A stretch of DNA of 64,000 bases from assembly GCA_902618795.1 (NCBI GenBank), contig CACNCF010000002.1, positions 1 through 64,000 of the forward strand, read 5' to 3'. Position 1 is the stretch's first letter. Each line of letters opens with the position of its first letter. The notes beneath the pieces were generated by a model that worked only from the letters and a program-made list of their open reading frames with translations, was not told the DNA's origin and did no database searches. This DNA comes from an uncultured Prochlorococcus sp. (GTDB lineage: Bacteria > Cyanobacteriota > Cyanobacteriia > PCC-6307 > Cyanobiaceae). Shown in pieces: positions 7,049 through 15,953 of the stretch. Both the position numbers and the translations under genes were made by a program.

Positions 7049-8098
7049 GTGAAAAAATTATTATATATTTTTCTAGTGTTGATGTGTTTTGCTACTGGCA
7101 ATTCATACTCATGGGAAAAGGTACTTGTTCCAGACTATGTAGATAAAAAAACAAAATCTCCTTGGAATTTTTCTGAGGACTTTGAAAATCAAGAAGAAGG
7201 AAAATTAAAAGTTGCTAATCCTAACCTTTCATCCTCAAATCCTCCTTCTGGTGGGGGTATAGAAAAATCATTCAACCAAATATTTCGAATCTACGATAAG
7301 GGAGCAGGTTTAAAACCATTTAGAATTAAAAAAGATCTTGATGGCAATAAGTATCTTGAAGTTACAGTGAAGCATGGATGGAATAATGATCCTCTTAAAG
7401 AAGGTTCAGGAAAAGAAACAGAAAGAGCAATATTTGAGACAAAGCAAAGAAGCACTTTAAATAAAGAAATATGGATTGGTTTTAAAACAAGACTTCCTAA
7501 AGATTTTAAACATACAGATGGCAGAGTAACGTTTTTTGAATTTAAAAATCGACATGTATATATGAGAACGCATCCTCTTGTAAGAATAAGTTTTGATGAC
7601 ACTGGAAAAACATTAAAAATAGCAGGTAATACTGCCGGTACTGGTTTCAATAGAAGGAATAAAGAAGATAATATTAAGCATCGCATTAATATAAAATATA
7701 AAAAAAATGATTCAAATTGGTTTGTGCGTAATGAAAAAACTAGAGGTGAAAAAAAAATAAAAAATAATTTTAAACTCACACCGAACAAAACATTTAGTGT
7801 GACTCAATTAGGTGAATGGAGCACGTATAAAATTGGAATCTATAATACAAAGGATGATGATGGTTTTGTAAAAGTCTTCAAAGATAAGAAATTAATATTT
7901 GATTACAAAGGTATAACATCTGACTGGAAAGGAAAATACACTGGTACTAATGTAAGAATAGGTGTTTATAGACACTCGGGAAAACAAATTGGAATTGAAT
8001 ACCCCGATCAATCTATCCATTTTGATGATTTTATTGTCGTCTCAGATCAAAAAACTTTAGACCAATTGATCAGAAAGAATGAAAACCCCAATGATTGA
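7049..8098 (+). CDS. Secreted heparin-lyase-I-family polysaccharide lyase
   Basis: 349 residues from GTG 7049. This start yields a clean signal peptide (MKKLLYIFLVLMCFATGNSYS); the frame extends upstream to 6893, but that part is Lys/Arg-rich and out of character. The body matches Polysacc_lyase (heparin lyase I) beta-jelly-roll proteins: ERAIFETKQRS, EIWIGFKTRLPKDF, RVTFFEFKN, LGEWSTYKIGIY and IHFDDFIVVS. It would cleave an acidic polysaccharide in the periplasm or outside the cell; the substrate is unknown. It lies directly behind the hairpin element, so its transcription or translation may depend on it. Confidence 0.7.
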   Translation: MKKLLYIFLVLMCFATGNSYSWEKVLVPDYVDKKTKSPWNFSEDFENQEEGKLKVANPNLSSSNPPSGGGIEKSFNQIFRIYDKGAGLKPFRIKKDLDGNKYLEVTVKHGWNNDPLKEGSGKETERAIFETKQRSTLNKEIWIGFKTRLPKDFKHTDGRVTFFEFKNRHVYMRTHPLVRISFDDTGKTLKIAGNTAGTGFNRRNKEDNIKHRINIKYKKNDSNWFVRNEKTRGEKKIKNNFKLTPNKTFSVTQLGEWSTYKIGIYNTKDDDGFVKVFKDKKLIFDYKGITSDWKGKYTGTNVRIGVYRHSGKQIGIEYPDQSIHFDDFIVVSDQKTLDQLIRKNENPND

Positions 8099-8227
8099 TT
8101 AAATTAAATTGAAAGAGCGGTAACTATATTCTTAACGATATTATGTTGAGAATTTAACCAGAATTTAAAGTGATGGACTCGCATTTTGAAGAAAAGAAAG
8201 AGAATATAAAGAAAAAAGGTAATTCCA

Positions 8228-8431
8228 ATGGAATCAACCAAAATCCCAAAAAGGATTATTAAAAAACAACTTAAAAAGGGAGTTATTAAGAAACAGCTTA
8301 AAAAGGTTGATAAAGCAATTGTTGAAATTGCAGAAATGAAATTTGAAAATTATGAAGAAAAAGAAGAAAAACTAGACGCGCTTGTTTTTTTAAAGAATCA
8401 AATATTGACAGAAGCTAGGGAATTACTATGA
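8228..8431 (+). CDS. Lys-rich helical hypothetical protein (67 aa)
   Basis: The N-terminal half contains an internal repeat (IIKKQLKKG, VIKKQLKKV), followed by an acidic helix (MKFENYEEKEEKLDAL). The TGA stop overlaps the next ATG (ATGA), so the two are probably translationally coupled. Unknown function. Confidence 0.5.
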   Translation: MESTKIPKRIIKKQLKKGVIKKQLKKVDKAIVEIAEMKFENYEEKEEKLDALVFLKNQILTEARELL

Positions 8432-8592
8432 ACGGAAGACTAGACAAGGTTGCTATGACCAATAAACTAATGCAACTCAAGAGAGAACTGCACTACAAAT
8501 GTGCGATTGGTGAAAAGGGGAAATGGGAATGTATAGGAGCAAACGATTATCTCAACAGAGTGTTTGATGCATTAGATGAATTTTGGCAGTAA
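8428..8592 (+). CDS. Hypothetical 54-residue protein
   Basis: The start overlaps the upstream stop (ATGA). The product is soluble, with two cysteines (HYKCAIGEKGKWECIG) and a helical end (NRVFDALDEFWQ). No family is recognised. The overlap and intact frame support a real gene. Confidence 0.5.
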   Translation: MNGRLDKVAMTNKLMQLKRELHYKCAIGEKGKWECIGANDYLNRVFDALDEFWQ

Positions 8593-8653
8593 ATACTAAA
8601 CAAAAAAAAGAATTGATATAGCGACTTGTTGGGCTACTAAAAGAATTTCTGTT

Positions 8654-8812
8654 ATGGATAATCTAGAAAGATATGAAGACAGTTATGCAATAGCAGAAGA
8701 ATTTAGAGAGTGGATACTGCATATAGGAGAAAAGAATGAAAATTTAAGAGATTCTTTTTTAAACTTACCAAAGGAATTAAAAGAATTATTAGACCAAAAA
8801 GTCAACGATTAA
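8654..8812 (+). CDS. Hypothetical 52-residue protein
   Basis: Acidic, helical product (MDNLERYEDSYAIAEEFREW). Its TAA is directly followed by the ATG of the next gene (TAAATG), so the two are probably co-transcribed. Unknown function. Confidence 0.5.
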   Translation: MDNLERYEDSYAIAEEFREWILHIGEKNENLRDSFLNLPKELKELLDQKVND

Positions 8813-9307
8813 ATGAAACGCTTAGCTTTATTTATTGTTTTCCCACTTATATTTGGTTTCGGAAACGATAAAGCAAGATTATGCGAAGACCTTAAATTTG
8901 CAATAAATAAATCAAAAAATGATTATCAGCAAAAAATATCATTTGCAAAACAAAGCAAAGAATTTGCTAATGATAAAATTACCAAAATTTATGCAATAGA
9001 GACAAAATGGGAGGATCTTTTTGATAGTCCTTATGAAATAGAAAGCTTATGTAATGAATATTTCTTAATAAAAGAATTTGATATTGATTTATCTAGTGAA
9101 TGTTATTTGTTTGAAACTATCTTAAAAAGTGGAAATTATAGTGATGAAGATTTTGATTTTATGCCCAAAGAAAGAAGACAAAATGCTCAAGCTCTTATAG
9201 AAGAATTTAAAGCCAAATATGATCAAATTAATAAACAAGCAAAAGAAGATTATTTATCAGAACAAAAAGAAATGCAGAAAATATATGGAAAGAAAAAATG
9301 CGATTAA
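8813..9307 (+). CDS. Secreted hypothetical protein (164 aa)
   Basis: It starts with MKRLALFIVFPLIFGFG, a member of the recurrent MKRL leader group. The rest is a charged, helical, coiled-coil-like region (KSKNDYQQKISFAKQSKEF; ALIEEFKAKYDQINKQAKED). It has three cysteines that could form disulphides in the periplasm. No known domain. Confidence 0.55.
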   Translation: MKRLALFIVFPLIFGFGNDKARLCEDLKFAINKSKNDYQQKISFAKQSKEFANDKITKIYAIETKWEDLFDSPYEIESLCNEYFLIKEFDIDLSSECYLFETILKSGNYSDEDFDFMPKERRQNAQALIEEFKAKYDQINKQAKEDYLSEQKEMQKIYGKKKCD

Positions 9308-9325
9308 GTCACTTATGTTTTTTAA

Positions 9326-9361
9326 ATGAAACGCTTGATATTACCTCGACCCAAAGACTAA
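9326..9361 (+). pseudogene. Orphan signal-leader remnant
   Basis: ATGAAACGCTTGATATTACC begins the same leader as the secreted neighbours, but the frame stops after 11 codons. It is probably the 5' end of a lost gene, lying 18 bases after the previous stop. Confidence 0.4.
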
Positions 9362-9502
9362 ATTAATGGAATTTTTAAATGAGCTTTAGCAAAATCATTA
9401 AGACCCATACCATGCAATTCTTGGTATAGGTTGAATAATATTATTGTTGGTAATTTACAATAGATTACTCAATAAATATCATTAATCACAAACCATCGTA
9501 GA

Positions 9503-9655
9503 TTAAGCAGCATCAGATATATTGTTATTCGTATCTTCAATCTTTTCAATCTCTTTAATCATTTCCTCTAGCCATAAAGTATTATCTTCTGATCTCTTTT
9601 TAAAATAAGAAATCTTAGGTTGATTGATTTCTAATGTCTCATAATCTCCACTCAT
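9503..9655 (-). CDS. Hypothetical 50-residue acidic protein
   Basis: ATG to TAA on the minus strand. The product is MSGDYETLEINQPKISYFKK followed by an acidic helix (LEEMIKEIEKIED). No membrane segment. Between 9362 and 9502 no convincing gene is seen. Unknown function. Confidence 0.45.
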   Translation of the reverse strand: MSGDYETLEINQPKISYFKKRSEDNTLWLEEMIKEIEKIEDTNNNISDAA

Positions 9656-9812
9656 AAAATTTTCCTAAATTTATAACCACTTAAATTTTAGTTAGTTTAT
9701 TTATTAGTTTTACTAAGGGGAAAATAAGAAAAAATTAATTTATGGTTAATATGAACTAAGACAAATTAAATATTATTTATAAAAATATCGGAAACACTTA
9801 ATTTACCTAATG

Positions 9813-10046
9813 CTAACCACCAGTACAGAAACGAACCGCATCAGCTGTTTGCGAACCAGTCGCTTTCATTTCTTCAACACATTCATTAAAGAACTTTGAT
9901 TCTTTTTTTAATGAGCAAAAGCTTAGTGCAATAGCTACTAAGGCAACAGCTGATACAACTGCTGTTCCTAGTTGTATCACTCCGTAAGCAAGCATAGCTT
10001 TATTCTTTTTAAAATCTTTTTTTGTATCTTTCTTTTTATCAGACAT
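9813..10046 (-). CDS. Single-membrane-span hypothetical protein (77 aa)
   Basis: The ATG at 10046 gives MSDKKKDTKKDFKKN, then one hydrophobic span (LGTAVVSAVALVAIALSFCS) and a tail with two cysteines. A longer frame to 10097 exists but adds nothing typical. It resembles the protein at 19882-20121 in design: basic N-terminus, then GVIQ(L/F) and a membrane helix, then a short tail. The two may be paralogs. Function unknown. Confidence 0.55.
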   Translation of the reverse strand: MSDKKKDTKKDFKKNKAMLAYGVIQLGTAVVSAVALVAIALSFCSLKKESKFFNECVEEMKATGSQTADAVRFCTGG

Positions 10047-10336
10047 TTTTTTTAAAATTCTTAGCTTATTATATTCAACTAAATAACTAGACTCCACATA
10101 AAGAAAAGGTGAGTTATAAAGTTAAATGTATATTGTTAATCCCATAACCAAATTCTGAAGAGGAAAAGCTCAAACTAAAAAGTAGAAAAAGTTATGAGAA
10201 AATTAATTAAAAATTTATTTGAAATTAATTATTTTGTGATTGGTTTTTGAAAATAATTTAATTTCTTAAAGATAACGTTTTCTTAAATTATTTTTAAATT
10301 TCATATGACATAAATATAGATAATTGAATAATCTTA

Positions 10337-10738
10337 ATGCATATTGATGATGCAGTGTTTTTAGAGGATTTATGCCCTAAGCTCAAATTAAGATTCTGGC
10401 GAAAGTCTATTCATACATTTACGAGCAAAAGATGCATATATTGCGGAAAACCTTCAGAATCTATTGATCATATATTGCCACGAAGTAAAGGAGGCTTAAA
10501 CTTAACAGAAAATTGTGTTCCAGCTTGTCTTTCATGCAATGGAGACAAATCAGATGAGAATGTTTTTGATTGGTATAGAAAGAAAAAATTTTATGATCCT
10601 AGAAGAGCTATGGCTATTAGAGCATGGTTAGATGGAGACTTAATATTATCTATAAGATTATTGCAATGGGCTAATCAAGAAATTAAGGAAAATAAAGCAA
10701 ATTTTGAACAAGAAGAATTAAATCTAGATGCTGCTTAA
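10337..10738 (+). CDS. HNH endonuclease-family protein
   Basis: 133 residues. The zinc/HNH core runs from RCIYCGKPSESIDHILPRS (CxxC, then DHI) through NLTENCVPACLSCNGDKSD (N, second CxxC) to about residue 80. A C-terminal helix follows. HNH proteins cut DNA or RNA; this one has no phage terminase or intein context, and its role is unknown. It stands alone, with about 290 bases of AT-rich sequence upstream that show nothing else recognisable. Confidence 0.75.
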   Translation: MHIDDAVFLEDLCPKLKLRFWRKSIHTFTSKRCIYCGKPSESIDHILPRSKGGLNLTENCVPACLSCNGDKSDENVFDWYRKKKFYDPRRAMAIRAWLDGDLILSIRLLQWANQEIKENKANFEQEELNLDAA

Positions 10739-10758
10739 CTAGAAAATTTGAGGGAAAT

Positions 10759-10974
10759 TTGAGGGGACGCTTATTAAAAACAATACTTTTGTTAGGTTCA
10801 ATTTTTGTTGTTTTTATTTGTTTTAATCCAATTTAAAGAATTTATATTGCTGATTACCTGGAGAAGATATCGTTATTTTTATTCAGAACAATAAGTGAAA
10901 AAGATTTAAATGATTGGTATGAAAAAAGAGATAAATATGAATTACTTGATAAATTAAGCGGTCCTTCTTATTGA
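10759..10974 (+). pseudogene. Broken paralog of the 70-aa membrane-anchored protein
   Basis: The reading frame aligns along its length with 4810-5022: RLLKTILLLGSIFVVFICFNPI, a TAA at 10834-10836, then RIYIADYLEKISLFLFRTIS and DLNDWYEKRDKYELL. The intact copy has TCA (Ser) where this one has TAA, so a single base change inactivated it. The rest of the frame is intact, suggesting a recent loss. Confidence 0.75.
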
Positions 10975-11186
10975 TAGATAAACAAAAAATATAAACGGTT
11001 TTTTAAACTAAAAAATATGCAATTAAATCTGAAAAAAGTTTTATTAATCAATCTATTTGTGCTTACTGCTTAAATGAAATTTAACAAGATTAGAAATTAC
11101 TTAACCAAACCTTATATAGAATTTATATTTTTCTTTAAAACAAAAATCATACAATTTTGCATATTGTAAGTAGTAATACAAACTAA

Positions 11187-12239
11187 ATGAAAAAGTTATT
11201 TTCTTTTGTAATGGGGGCAGCTGTTATAGGAACAGCACTTGCACCTTCAGCAAATGCATGGTGGTGGGGTAAAAAAGGTTCTGAAAAGGCTTCAATTACT
11301 GTTTATACTGCTCTAGAAGATGACCAAATACCAAATTACCTAAAATCCTTTGAGAGAGATTACCCTAATATAGAAGTTAATATTGTTAGGGACTCAACAG
11401 GTATAGTTACTGCGAAATTATTGGCTGAGGCTGAAAACCCACAGGCAGATGTGGTTTGGGGTTTAGCTGCTTCAAGTTTATTAGTAGCTAATGATAGAGG
11501 TTTGATTCAAGGTTATGCTCCAAAAGGCCTTTCGAATGTTAAACCAAGCTTTAGGGATCCTGCAAAAAAACCTTCATGGGTTGGAATTGATTCTTGGATT
11601 TCTGCTTTTTGTGTTAATAAAATTGAGGCTCAAAAAAACGGGCTATCAATACCTAAATCTTGGGCAGATTTAACAAAACCAGAATACAAAGGTCACATAG
11701 TTATGTCTAACCCTGCTTCCTCTGGAACAGGTTATTTGTCAGTAGCTTCAAGATTACAAAATTTACCTTCTGAAGAGGATGGTTGGAATTACCTTGATGC
11801 ACTTCATGAAAATATTGCTCAGTATATGCATTCTGGATCTAAGCCTTGTAAGGCTGCAGGTAAAGGAGAGTATCCAATAGGAGTTTCATTTGGTTACAGA
11901 GCTGTAAAACAGGTAAATATGGGGCAACCAATTGAGGCTGTTTTCCCTAAGGAAGGTTCTGGATGGGATGTAGAAGCTAATGCCCTTATCAAAAAAGATA
12001 AAATAAAACCTGCTGCTAAGACTTTTCTTGATTGGGCAATTTCTCCTGAAGTCTCAAGAGAATATGCAAAAAGTTTTGCAATAACAGCTGTTGAAACTGA
12101 TGTTCCGCTTCCTAAAGGTTTCCCTTCTAATCCAGAGAAACAGCTCGCAAAAAATGACTTACAATGGGCTGCTGTAAATAGGGAGAGAATACTAGCAGAG
12201 TGGGCAAAACGCTATGATGGCAAATCTGCTCCTAAGTAA
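11187..12239 (+). CDS. 2-aminoethylphosphonate ABC transporter, periplasmic binding protein
   Basis: 350 residues with a signal peptide (about 1-24, ending ANA). It belongs to the Fe3+/thiamine/AEP-type binding proteins (extracellular solute-binding 1/6): [36 protein letters not shown], and [20 protein letters not shown] late. The pairing with the ATPase and double permease downstream, then a phosphonatase-like enzyme and FAD oxidase, matches the AEP transporter group named PhnSTU-2/AepXVW rather than an iron transporter. A strong hairpin separates it from the ATPase gene, which could raise the binding protein's expression over the rest. Confidence 0.8.
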   Translation: MKKLFSFVMGAAVIGTALAPSANAWWWGKKGSEKASITVYTALEDDQIPNYLKSFERDYPNIEVNIVRDSTGIVTAKLLAEAENPQADVVWGLAASSLLVANDRGLIQGYAPKGLSNVKPSFRDPAKKPSWVGIDSWISAFCVNKIEAQKNGLSIPKSWADLTKPEYKGHIVMSNPASSGTGYLSVASRLQNLPSEEDGWNYLDALHENIAQYMHSGSKPCKAAGKGEYPIGVSFGYRAVKQVNMGQPIEAVFPKEGSGWDVEANALIKKDKIKPAAKTFLDWAISPEVSREYAKSFAITAVETDVPLPKGFPSNPEKQLAKNDLQWAAVNRERILAEWAKRYDGKSAPK

Positions 12240-12256
12240 AAATTAAAAGCATATAA

Positions 12257-12291
12257 ATAAATTCCATGAATTAGCAATTCATGGAATTTAT
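12257..12291 (+). promoter_or_regulatory. Perfect 16-bp inverted repeat between transporter genes
   Basis: Arms 12257-12272 and 12276-12291 are exactly complementary around a 3-base loop (AGC). No T run follows, so it is less likely a full terminator than an mRNA 3'-protecting stem or attenuator. It sits 18 bases after the binding-protein stop. This is the usual place for differential expression in ABC operons. Confidence 0.7.
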
Positions 12292-12320
12292 CATCTAGAT
12301 GAATAATTATTTTAAATTTA

Positions 12321-13427
12321 ATGATTAAAAAAGAAGGAAGTTTTAAATATTTAGAAATCAAAAATATCAGTAAAAACTTTGGGGAAACATTCGTTTTGAA
12401 AAATATTCACTTGGATGTTTTTAAGGGAGAATTTTTATGTTTATTAGGACCAAGTGGTTGTGGAAAAACAACTCTGCTAAGAATAATTTCTGGCTTAGAG
12501 AGACAAACAAATGGCGATATTGTTCAAGATGGGCTTTTAATTTCTAATTCCCCCACTGAGAAAAGAGACTTTGGAATTGTTTTTCAGTCATATGCATTAT
12601 TTCCAAACCTTAATGCAAAACAAAATATAGCTTATGGTCTTGAAAATAAAAAAATAAATAAAAAAGAAATTGAAAAAAGAACTAATAATTTACTTCGTTT
12701 GGTTGGATTAGAAAAATATTCTGACCAATTTCCATCTCAATTATCTGGAGGTCAACAACAAAGAGTGGCTTTGGCGAGAGCCATGGCATTATCTCCTGGT
12801 TTACTTTTATTAGATGAACCTCTTTCAGCCCTAGATGCTCAAGTTAGATCAAAATTAAGAAATGAAATTAAACTAATACAAAAGAAACTTAATTTAACTA
12901 CTATCATGGTTACCCATGATCAAACTGAAGCTTTATCTATGGCAGATAGAGTTGTAGTCATGGAAAGAGGTCATATTGCTCAAATTGGAACACCTTTTGA
13001 ATTGTATAAAAATCCAATTACACCGTTTGTTGCTGATTTCATAGGGAAGATGAATTTGTTAAAAGGTAAATATGATAAGAAAAATTGTGTTTTTTATTAT
13101 CTTAATAATAGATTTTTAATTTCACAGAATACAGAATATTCATTTTTAGAAAACTGCTTGCTTGGTATTAGACCTGAAGATATTGAAATTATTAAGTTCA
13201 GAAAAAATATAGAAAAGGAAGAAAATATTCTTAGAGTAAAAATAAAAGAAATTACTTATTTAGGAACAATTTTTAGATTAACAGTAGTTTTAGAATCTAA
13301 GCTAGAAGAAAATATTTTTGTAGACGTTATTTCCAATCAAGTGATCTCTAATAATTTAAGAATTGGAGATTTTATAGATATTAAATTAAAAAAAGAAAAA
13401 ATTAAATTATTTGAAAGTAATTTATAA
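12321..13427 (+). CDS. AEP-type ABC transporter ATP-binding protein
   Basis: 368 residues. Walker A is GPSGCGKTT, the signature is LSGGQQQRVA, Walker B is LLLLDEPLSALD, and the switch histidine is in TIMVTHDQ. A C-terminal TOBE-like regulatory region follows residue 240 (GIRPEDIEII). It energises uptake of the phosphonate bound by the upstream protein. The permease starts 4 bases after its stop. Confidence 0.85.
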   Translation: MIKKEGSFKYLEIKNISKNFGETFVLKNIHLDVFKGEFLCLLGPSGCGKTTLLRIISGLERQTNGDIVQDGLLISNSPTEKRDFGIVFQSYALFPNLNAKQNIAYGLENKKINKKEIEKRTNNLLRLVGLEKYSDQFPSQLSGGQQQRVALARAMALSPGLLLLDEPLSALDAQVRSKLRNEIKLIQKKLNLTTIMVTHDQTEALSMADRVVVMERGHIAQIGTPFELYKNPITPFVADFIGKMNLLKGKYDKKNCVFYYLNNRFLISQNTEYSFLENCLLGIRPEDIEIIKFRKNIEKEENILRVKIKEITYLGTIFRLTVVLESKLEENIFVDVISNQVISNNLRIGDFIDIKLKKEKIKLFESNL

Positions 13428-13431
13428 GTCA

Positions 13432-15171
13432 ATGTATTTTAAAAAAAATTTTAACAAAAGTTTTAACATCTTATTATTAAGAACTTTAATTATTTTTGTA
13501 TTTATATTAGTTAGCTTTTTTATCATAATTCCATTACTTCCATTATTCTTAAAAAGCTTTAGTGATAACAAAAATAATTTTATAGGATTAGAAAATTTTA
13601 TAAACTATATTCAAAATCCATCCTTAACGCAATCCTTTATAAATAGCTTAAAGGTGGCAATTACTACGACTTTTTTTTCAGTATTAATTGGATTTATTTA
13701 TGCTTATGCTCTCACGAGGACAAGATTACCATTAAAAAAATTTTTCAATACTTTTAGCTTATTTTCTTTATATATTCCACCCCTGGCTGTTGCCATAGGT
13801 TTAATTTATATTTTTGGAAAACAAGGTTTAATTACTCAAGGATTTTTTGGGACTATTCCTGGATTTGATATAAATCTATATGGTTTTAATGGAATAATTA
13901 TAGGTGAAATTTTTTACTGCTTTCCTCAAGCTCTAATTATTCTTGTGTCAGCATTAAATCTTAGTGATCAAAGATTATATGAAGCAGCAGAATCTCTGAA
14001 AGCATCTCCACTTAGAAAATTCTTAACTATTACTTTACCCAATATCAAATATGGACTGATGAATTCATTTTTTATATGTTTTATTTTATCTTTTACGGAT
14101 TTTGGAGTTCCTAAAGTTGTTGGGGGGAACTTTAATGTACTTGCTACAGATATTTATAAACAAGTTGTTGGTCAACAAAACTTTGCCATGGGAGCAACTA
14201 TTAGCATCTATCTTTTAGTACCCTCAATTTTGGCTTTTCTAATTGATAAAAATTTCCAAAAGAATGAAGCATCTCTAATTTCGGGAAAATCTATACCGTT
14301 TAAACCAAGGAAGAATCTGATAGTTGATTCAATAATGTTTATTTTTTGCAGTTTAATTTTGATTTTAGTAATTGGGGTCTTTTCATCTATAGTATTAGCC
14401 TCGCTAATAAAAATATGGCCATACGATATTTCTCTATCATTACAAAACTTTAGATTTTCTAATGTAGCTGGAAATGGTTATGAACCTTATTTTAATACTG
14501 TTTTCATGTCAATTTATACTGCAATATTTGGGACTATATTTGTATTTTTTACAGCTTATTTAGTAGAAAAATTTAAACCATTAAAAAAAATAAGAATGCT
14601 AATATACTTTTTTTCAACATTACCAATTGCAATTCCTGGCTTAGTACTTGGCTTATCCTATATTCTTTTTTTTAATAAACCTTCTTTCTCTGTACCCTTT
14701 TTAGATTTTAAAATATTTAATCCTTTCTCATTACTTTATGGAACAATGGGAATCCTTGTATTAGCTAATATCATACATTTTTTCACAGTGTGTTTTATAT
14801 CAGCAACAACAACTTTAAAACAAATTGATAAGGAATTTGAAGAGGTATCAGAGTCTTTAAAAGTTCCTTTTTATAAAACCTTTTTAAGAATAACGATACC
14901 ATTATCACTCCCAACAATCTTAGAGATAGGAAGTTATTATTTTGTTAATTCAATGATAACTGTATCAGCTATTATTTTTCTCTACCCAGCAAAAATACCA
15001 GTTTCATCTGTTTCAATTGTAAACATGGATGATGCAGGAGATACAGCATCAGCGGCTGCAATGTCTACTCTTATCGTTTTAACAAGTCTATTCGTAAGGT
15101 TAATTTATGAATTTACTTCTAGGAATGTTTCGAAAAAATCATCTGTTTGGATTAATCCATTAGAAACTTAA
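13432..15171 (+). CDS. AEP-type ABC transporter permease, two fused permease halves
   Basis: Start ATG 13432 is chosen because it directly follows the ATPase stop; a TTG at 13411 is in frame. About 579 residues with some 12 membrane segments in two homologous halves. Each half has an EAA-type loop (EAAESLKASPLRKFLTITLP and EVSESLKVPFYKTFLRITIP). The fused double permease is typical of the AEP and iron transporter families. Confidence 0.85.
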   Translation: MYFKKNFNKSFNILLLRTLIIFVFILVSFFIIIPLLPLFLKSFSDNKNNFIGLENFINYIQNPSLTQSFINSLKVAITTTFFSVLIGFIYAYALTRTRLPLKKFFNTFSLFSLYIPPLAVAIGLIYIFGKQGLITQGFFGTIPGFDINLYGFNGIIIGEIFYCFPQALIILVSALNLSDQRLYEAAESLKASPLRKFLTITLPNIKYGLMNSFFICFILSFTDFGVPKVVGGNFNVLATDIYKQVVGQQNFAMGATISIYLLVPSILAFLIDKNFQKNEASLISGKSIPFKPRKNLIVDSIMFIFCSLILILVIGVFSSIVLASLIKIWPYDISLSLQNFRFSNVAGNGYEPYFNTVFMSIYTAIFGTIFVFFTAYLVEKFKPLKKIRMLIYFFSTLPIAIPGLVLGLSYILFFNKPSFSVPFLDFKIFNPFSLLYGTMGILVLANIIHFFTVCFISATTTLKQIDKEFEEVSESLKVPFYKTFLRITIPLSLPTILEIGSYYFVNSMITVSAIIFLYPAKIPVSSVSIVNMDDAGDTASAAAMSTLIVLTSLFVRLIYEFTSRNVSKKSSVWINPLET

Positions 15172-15188
15172 ACACTACTTAAACTTAA

Positions 15189-15953
15189 ATGAATAAAATC
15201 AATATTATGAAGAAAAAAAATATGAAAATAAAACTTGTTATTTTTGATATGGCTGGCACTACTGTGAAGGATAAAAATGAAGTTACTGGATGTTTTTTAG
15301 AGGCCGCCTCAAGAACAGGTTTAAATACTAATAAAAATGAAGTTGATCGATTACATGGCATTCCAAAAAAGAAGGTCTTTCAATTATTATGGGAAGAGAG
15401 AATTGGTAAAGGTAGTAATAAATTTGAAACTTATGTGAATAAATCTTTTGAAACTTTTAAGGATATCTTAGAAAGTCACTATTTATCTACTGATATTGAA
15501 CCAACAGAAGGCTGTCTTGAGTTATTTAGATCCTTAAAAACAAAAAATATTTTTATTGGATTAAACACAGGTTTTTATAGAAAAGTAACAAACATAATAC
15601 TTAAAAATCTTGGATGGGATTTAGGACTTAATGATAATTATGTGGGAGGCCCATCTTCAATTATTGATGTATCAGTAACCCCTTCAGAAATTTATAATAA
15701 CGAAGGCCGTCCTTCTCCATATATGATTCAAAAGGCAATGTATGTTTTAGGAATTGATGATCCTAAATCAGTAGTTGTTATAGGTGATACCCCATCTGAT
15801 TTGAAATCAGGAGTAAGTGCAGGCTGTTTAAAATCTTTTGCAGTCACAAATGGAACTCATTCAAAAGAACAGCTTGAGGCTTATAAAAATGATGGACTTT
15901 TTTCTTCCTTAAATGAATTTTCATCTTACTTAAATCAATTTATTGATGTCTAA
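15189..15953 (+). CDS. Phosphonatase-like HAD hydrolase
   Basis: 254 residues; starts at 15189, 15207 and 15222 are all in frame, and the conserved part begins just after the last. HAD motif I is VIFDMAGTTV (nucleophile Asp), motif II lies near GLNTGF, and motif IV is VVIGDTPSDLKSG. This is the TIGR03351-type phosphonatase-like family, related to PhnX, and often paired with the next gene. It would cleave the C-P bond of a phosphono-aldehyde. The Schiff-base lysine typical of PhnX cannot be confirmed. The stop overlaps the next start by 8 bases. Confidence 0.8.
   Translation: MNKINIMKKKNMKIKLVIFDMAGTTVKDKNEVTGCFLEAASRTGLNTNKNEVDRLHGIPKKKVFQLLWEERIGKGSNKFETYVNKSFETFKDILESHYLSTDIEPTEGCLELFRSLKTKNIFIGLNTGFYRKVTNIILKNLGWDLGLNDNYVGGPSSIIDVSVTPSEIYNNEGRPSPYMIQKAMYVLGIDDPKSVVVIGDTPSDLKSGVSAGCLKSFAVTNGTHSKEQLEAYKNDGLFSSLNEFSSYLNQFIDV

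Noticed and set aside
7291-7788. 165-codon minus-strand frame
   Set aside because: It lies wholly inside the polysaccharide lyase gene, with no start context or protein-like motifs.
11187-15171. Iron(III) ABC transporter
   Set aside because: The binding protein and double permease are similar in type, but the phosphonatase-like and FAD oxidase genes directly downstream favour aminophosphonate uptake.
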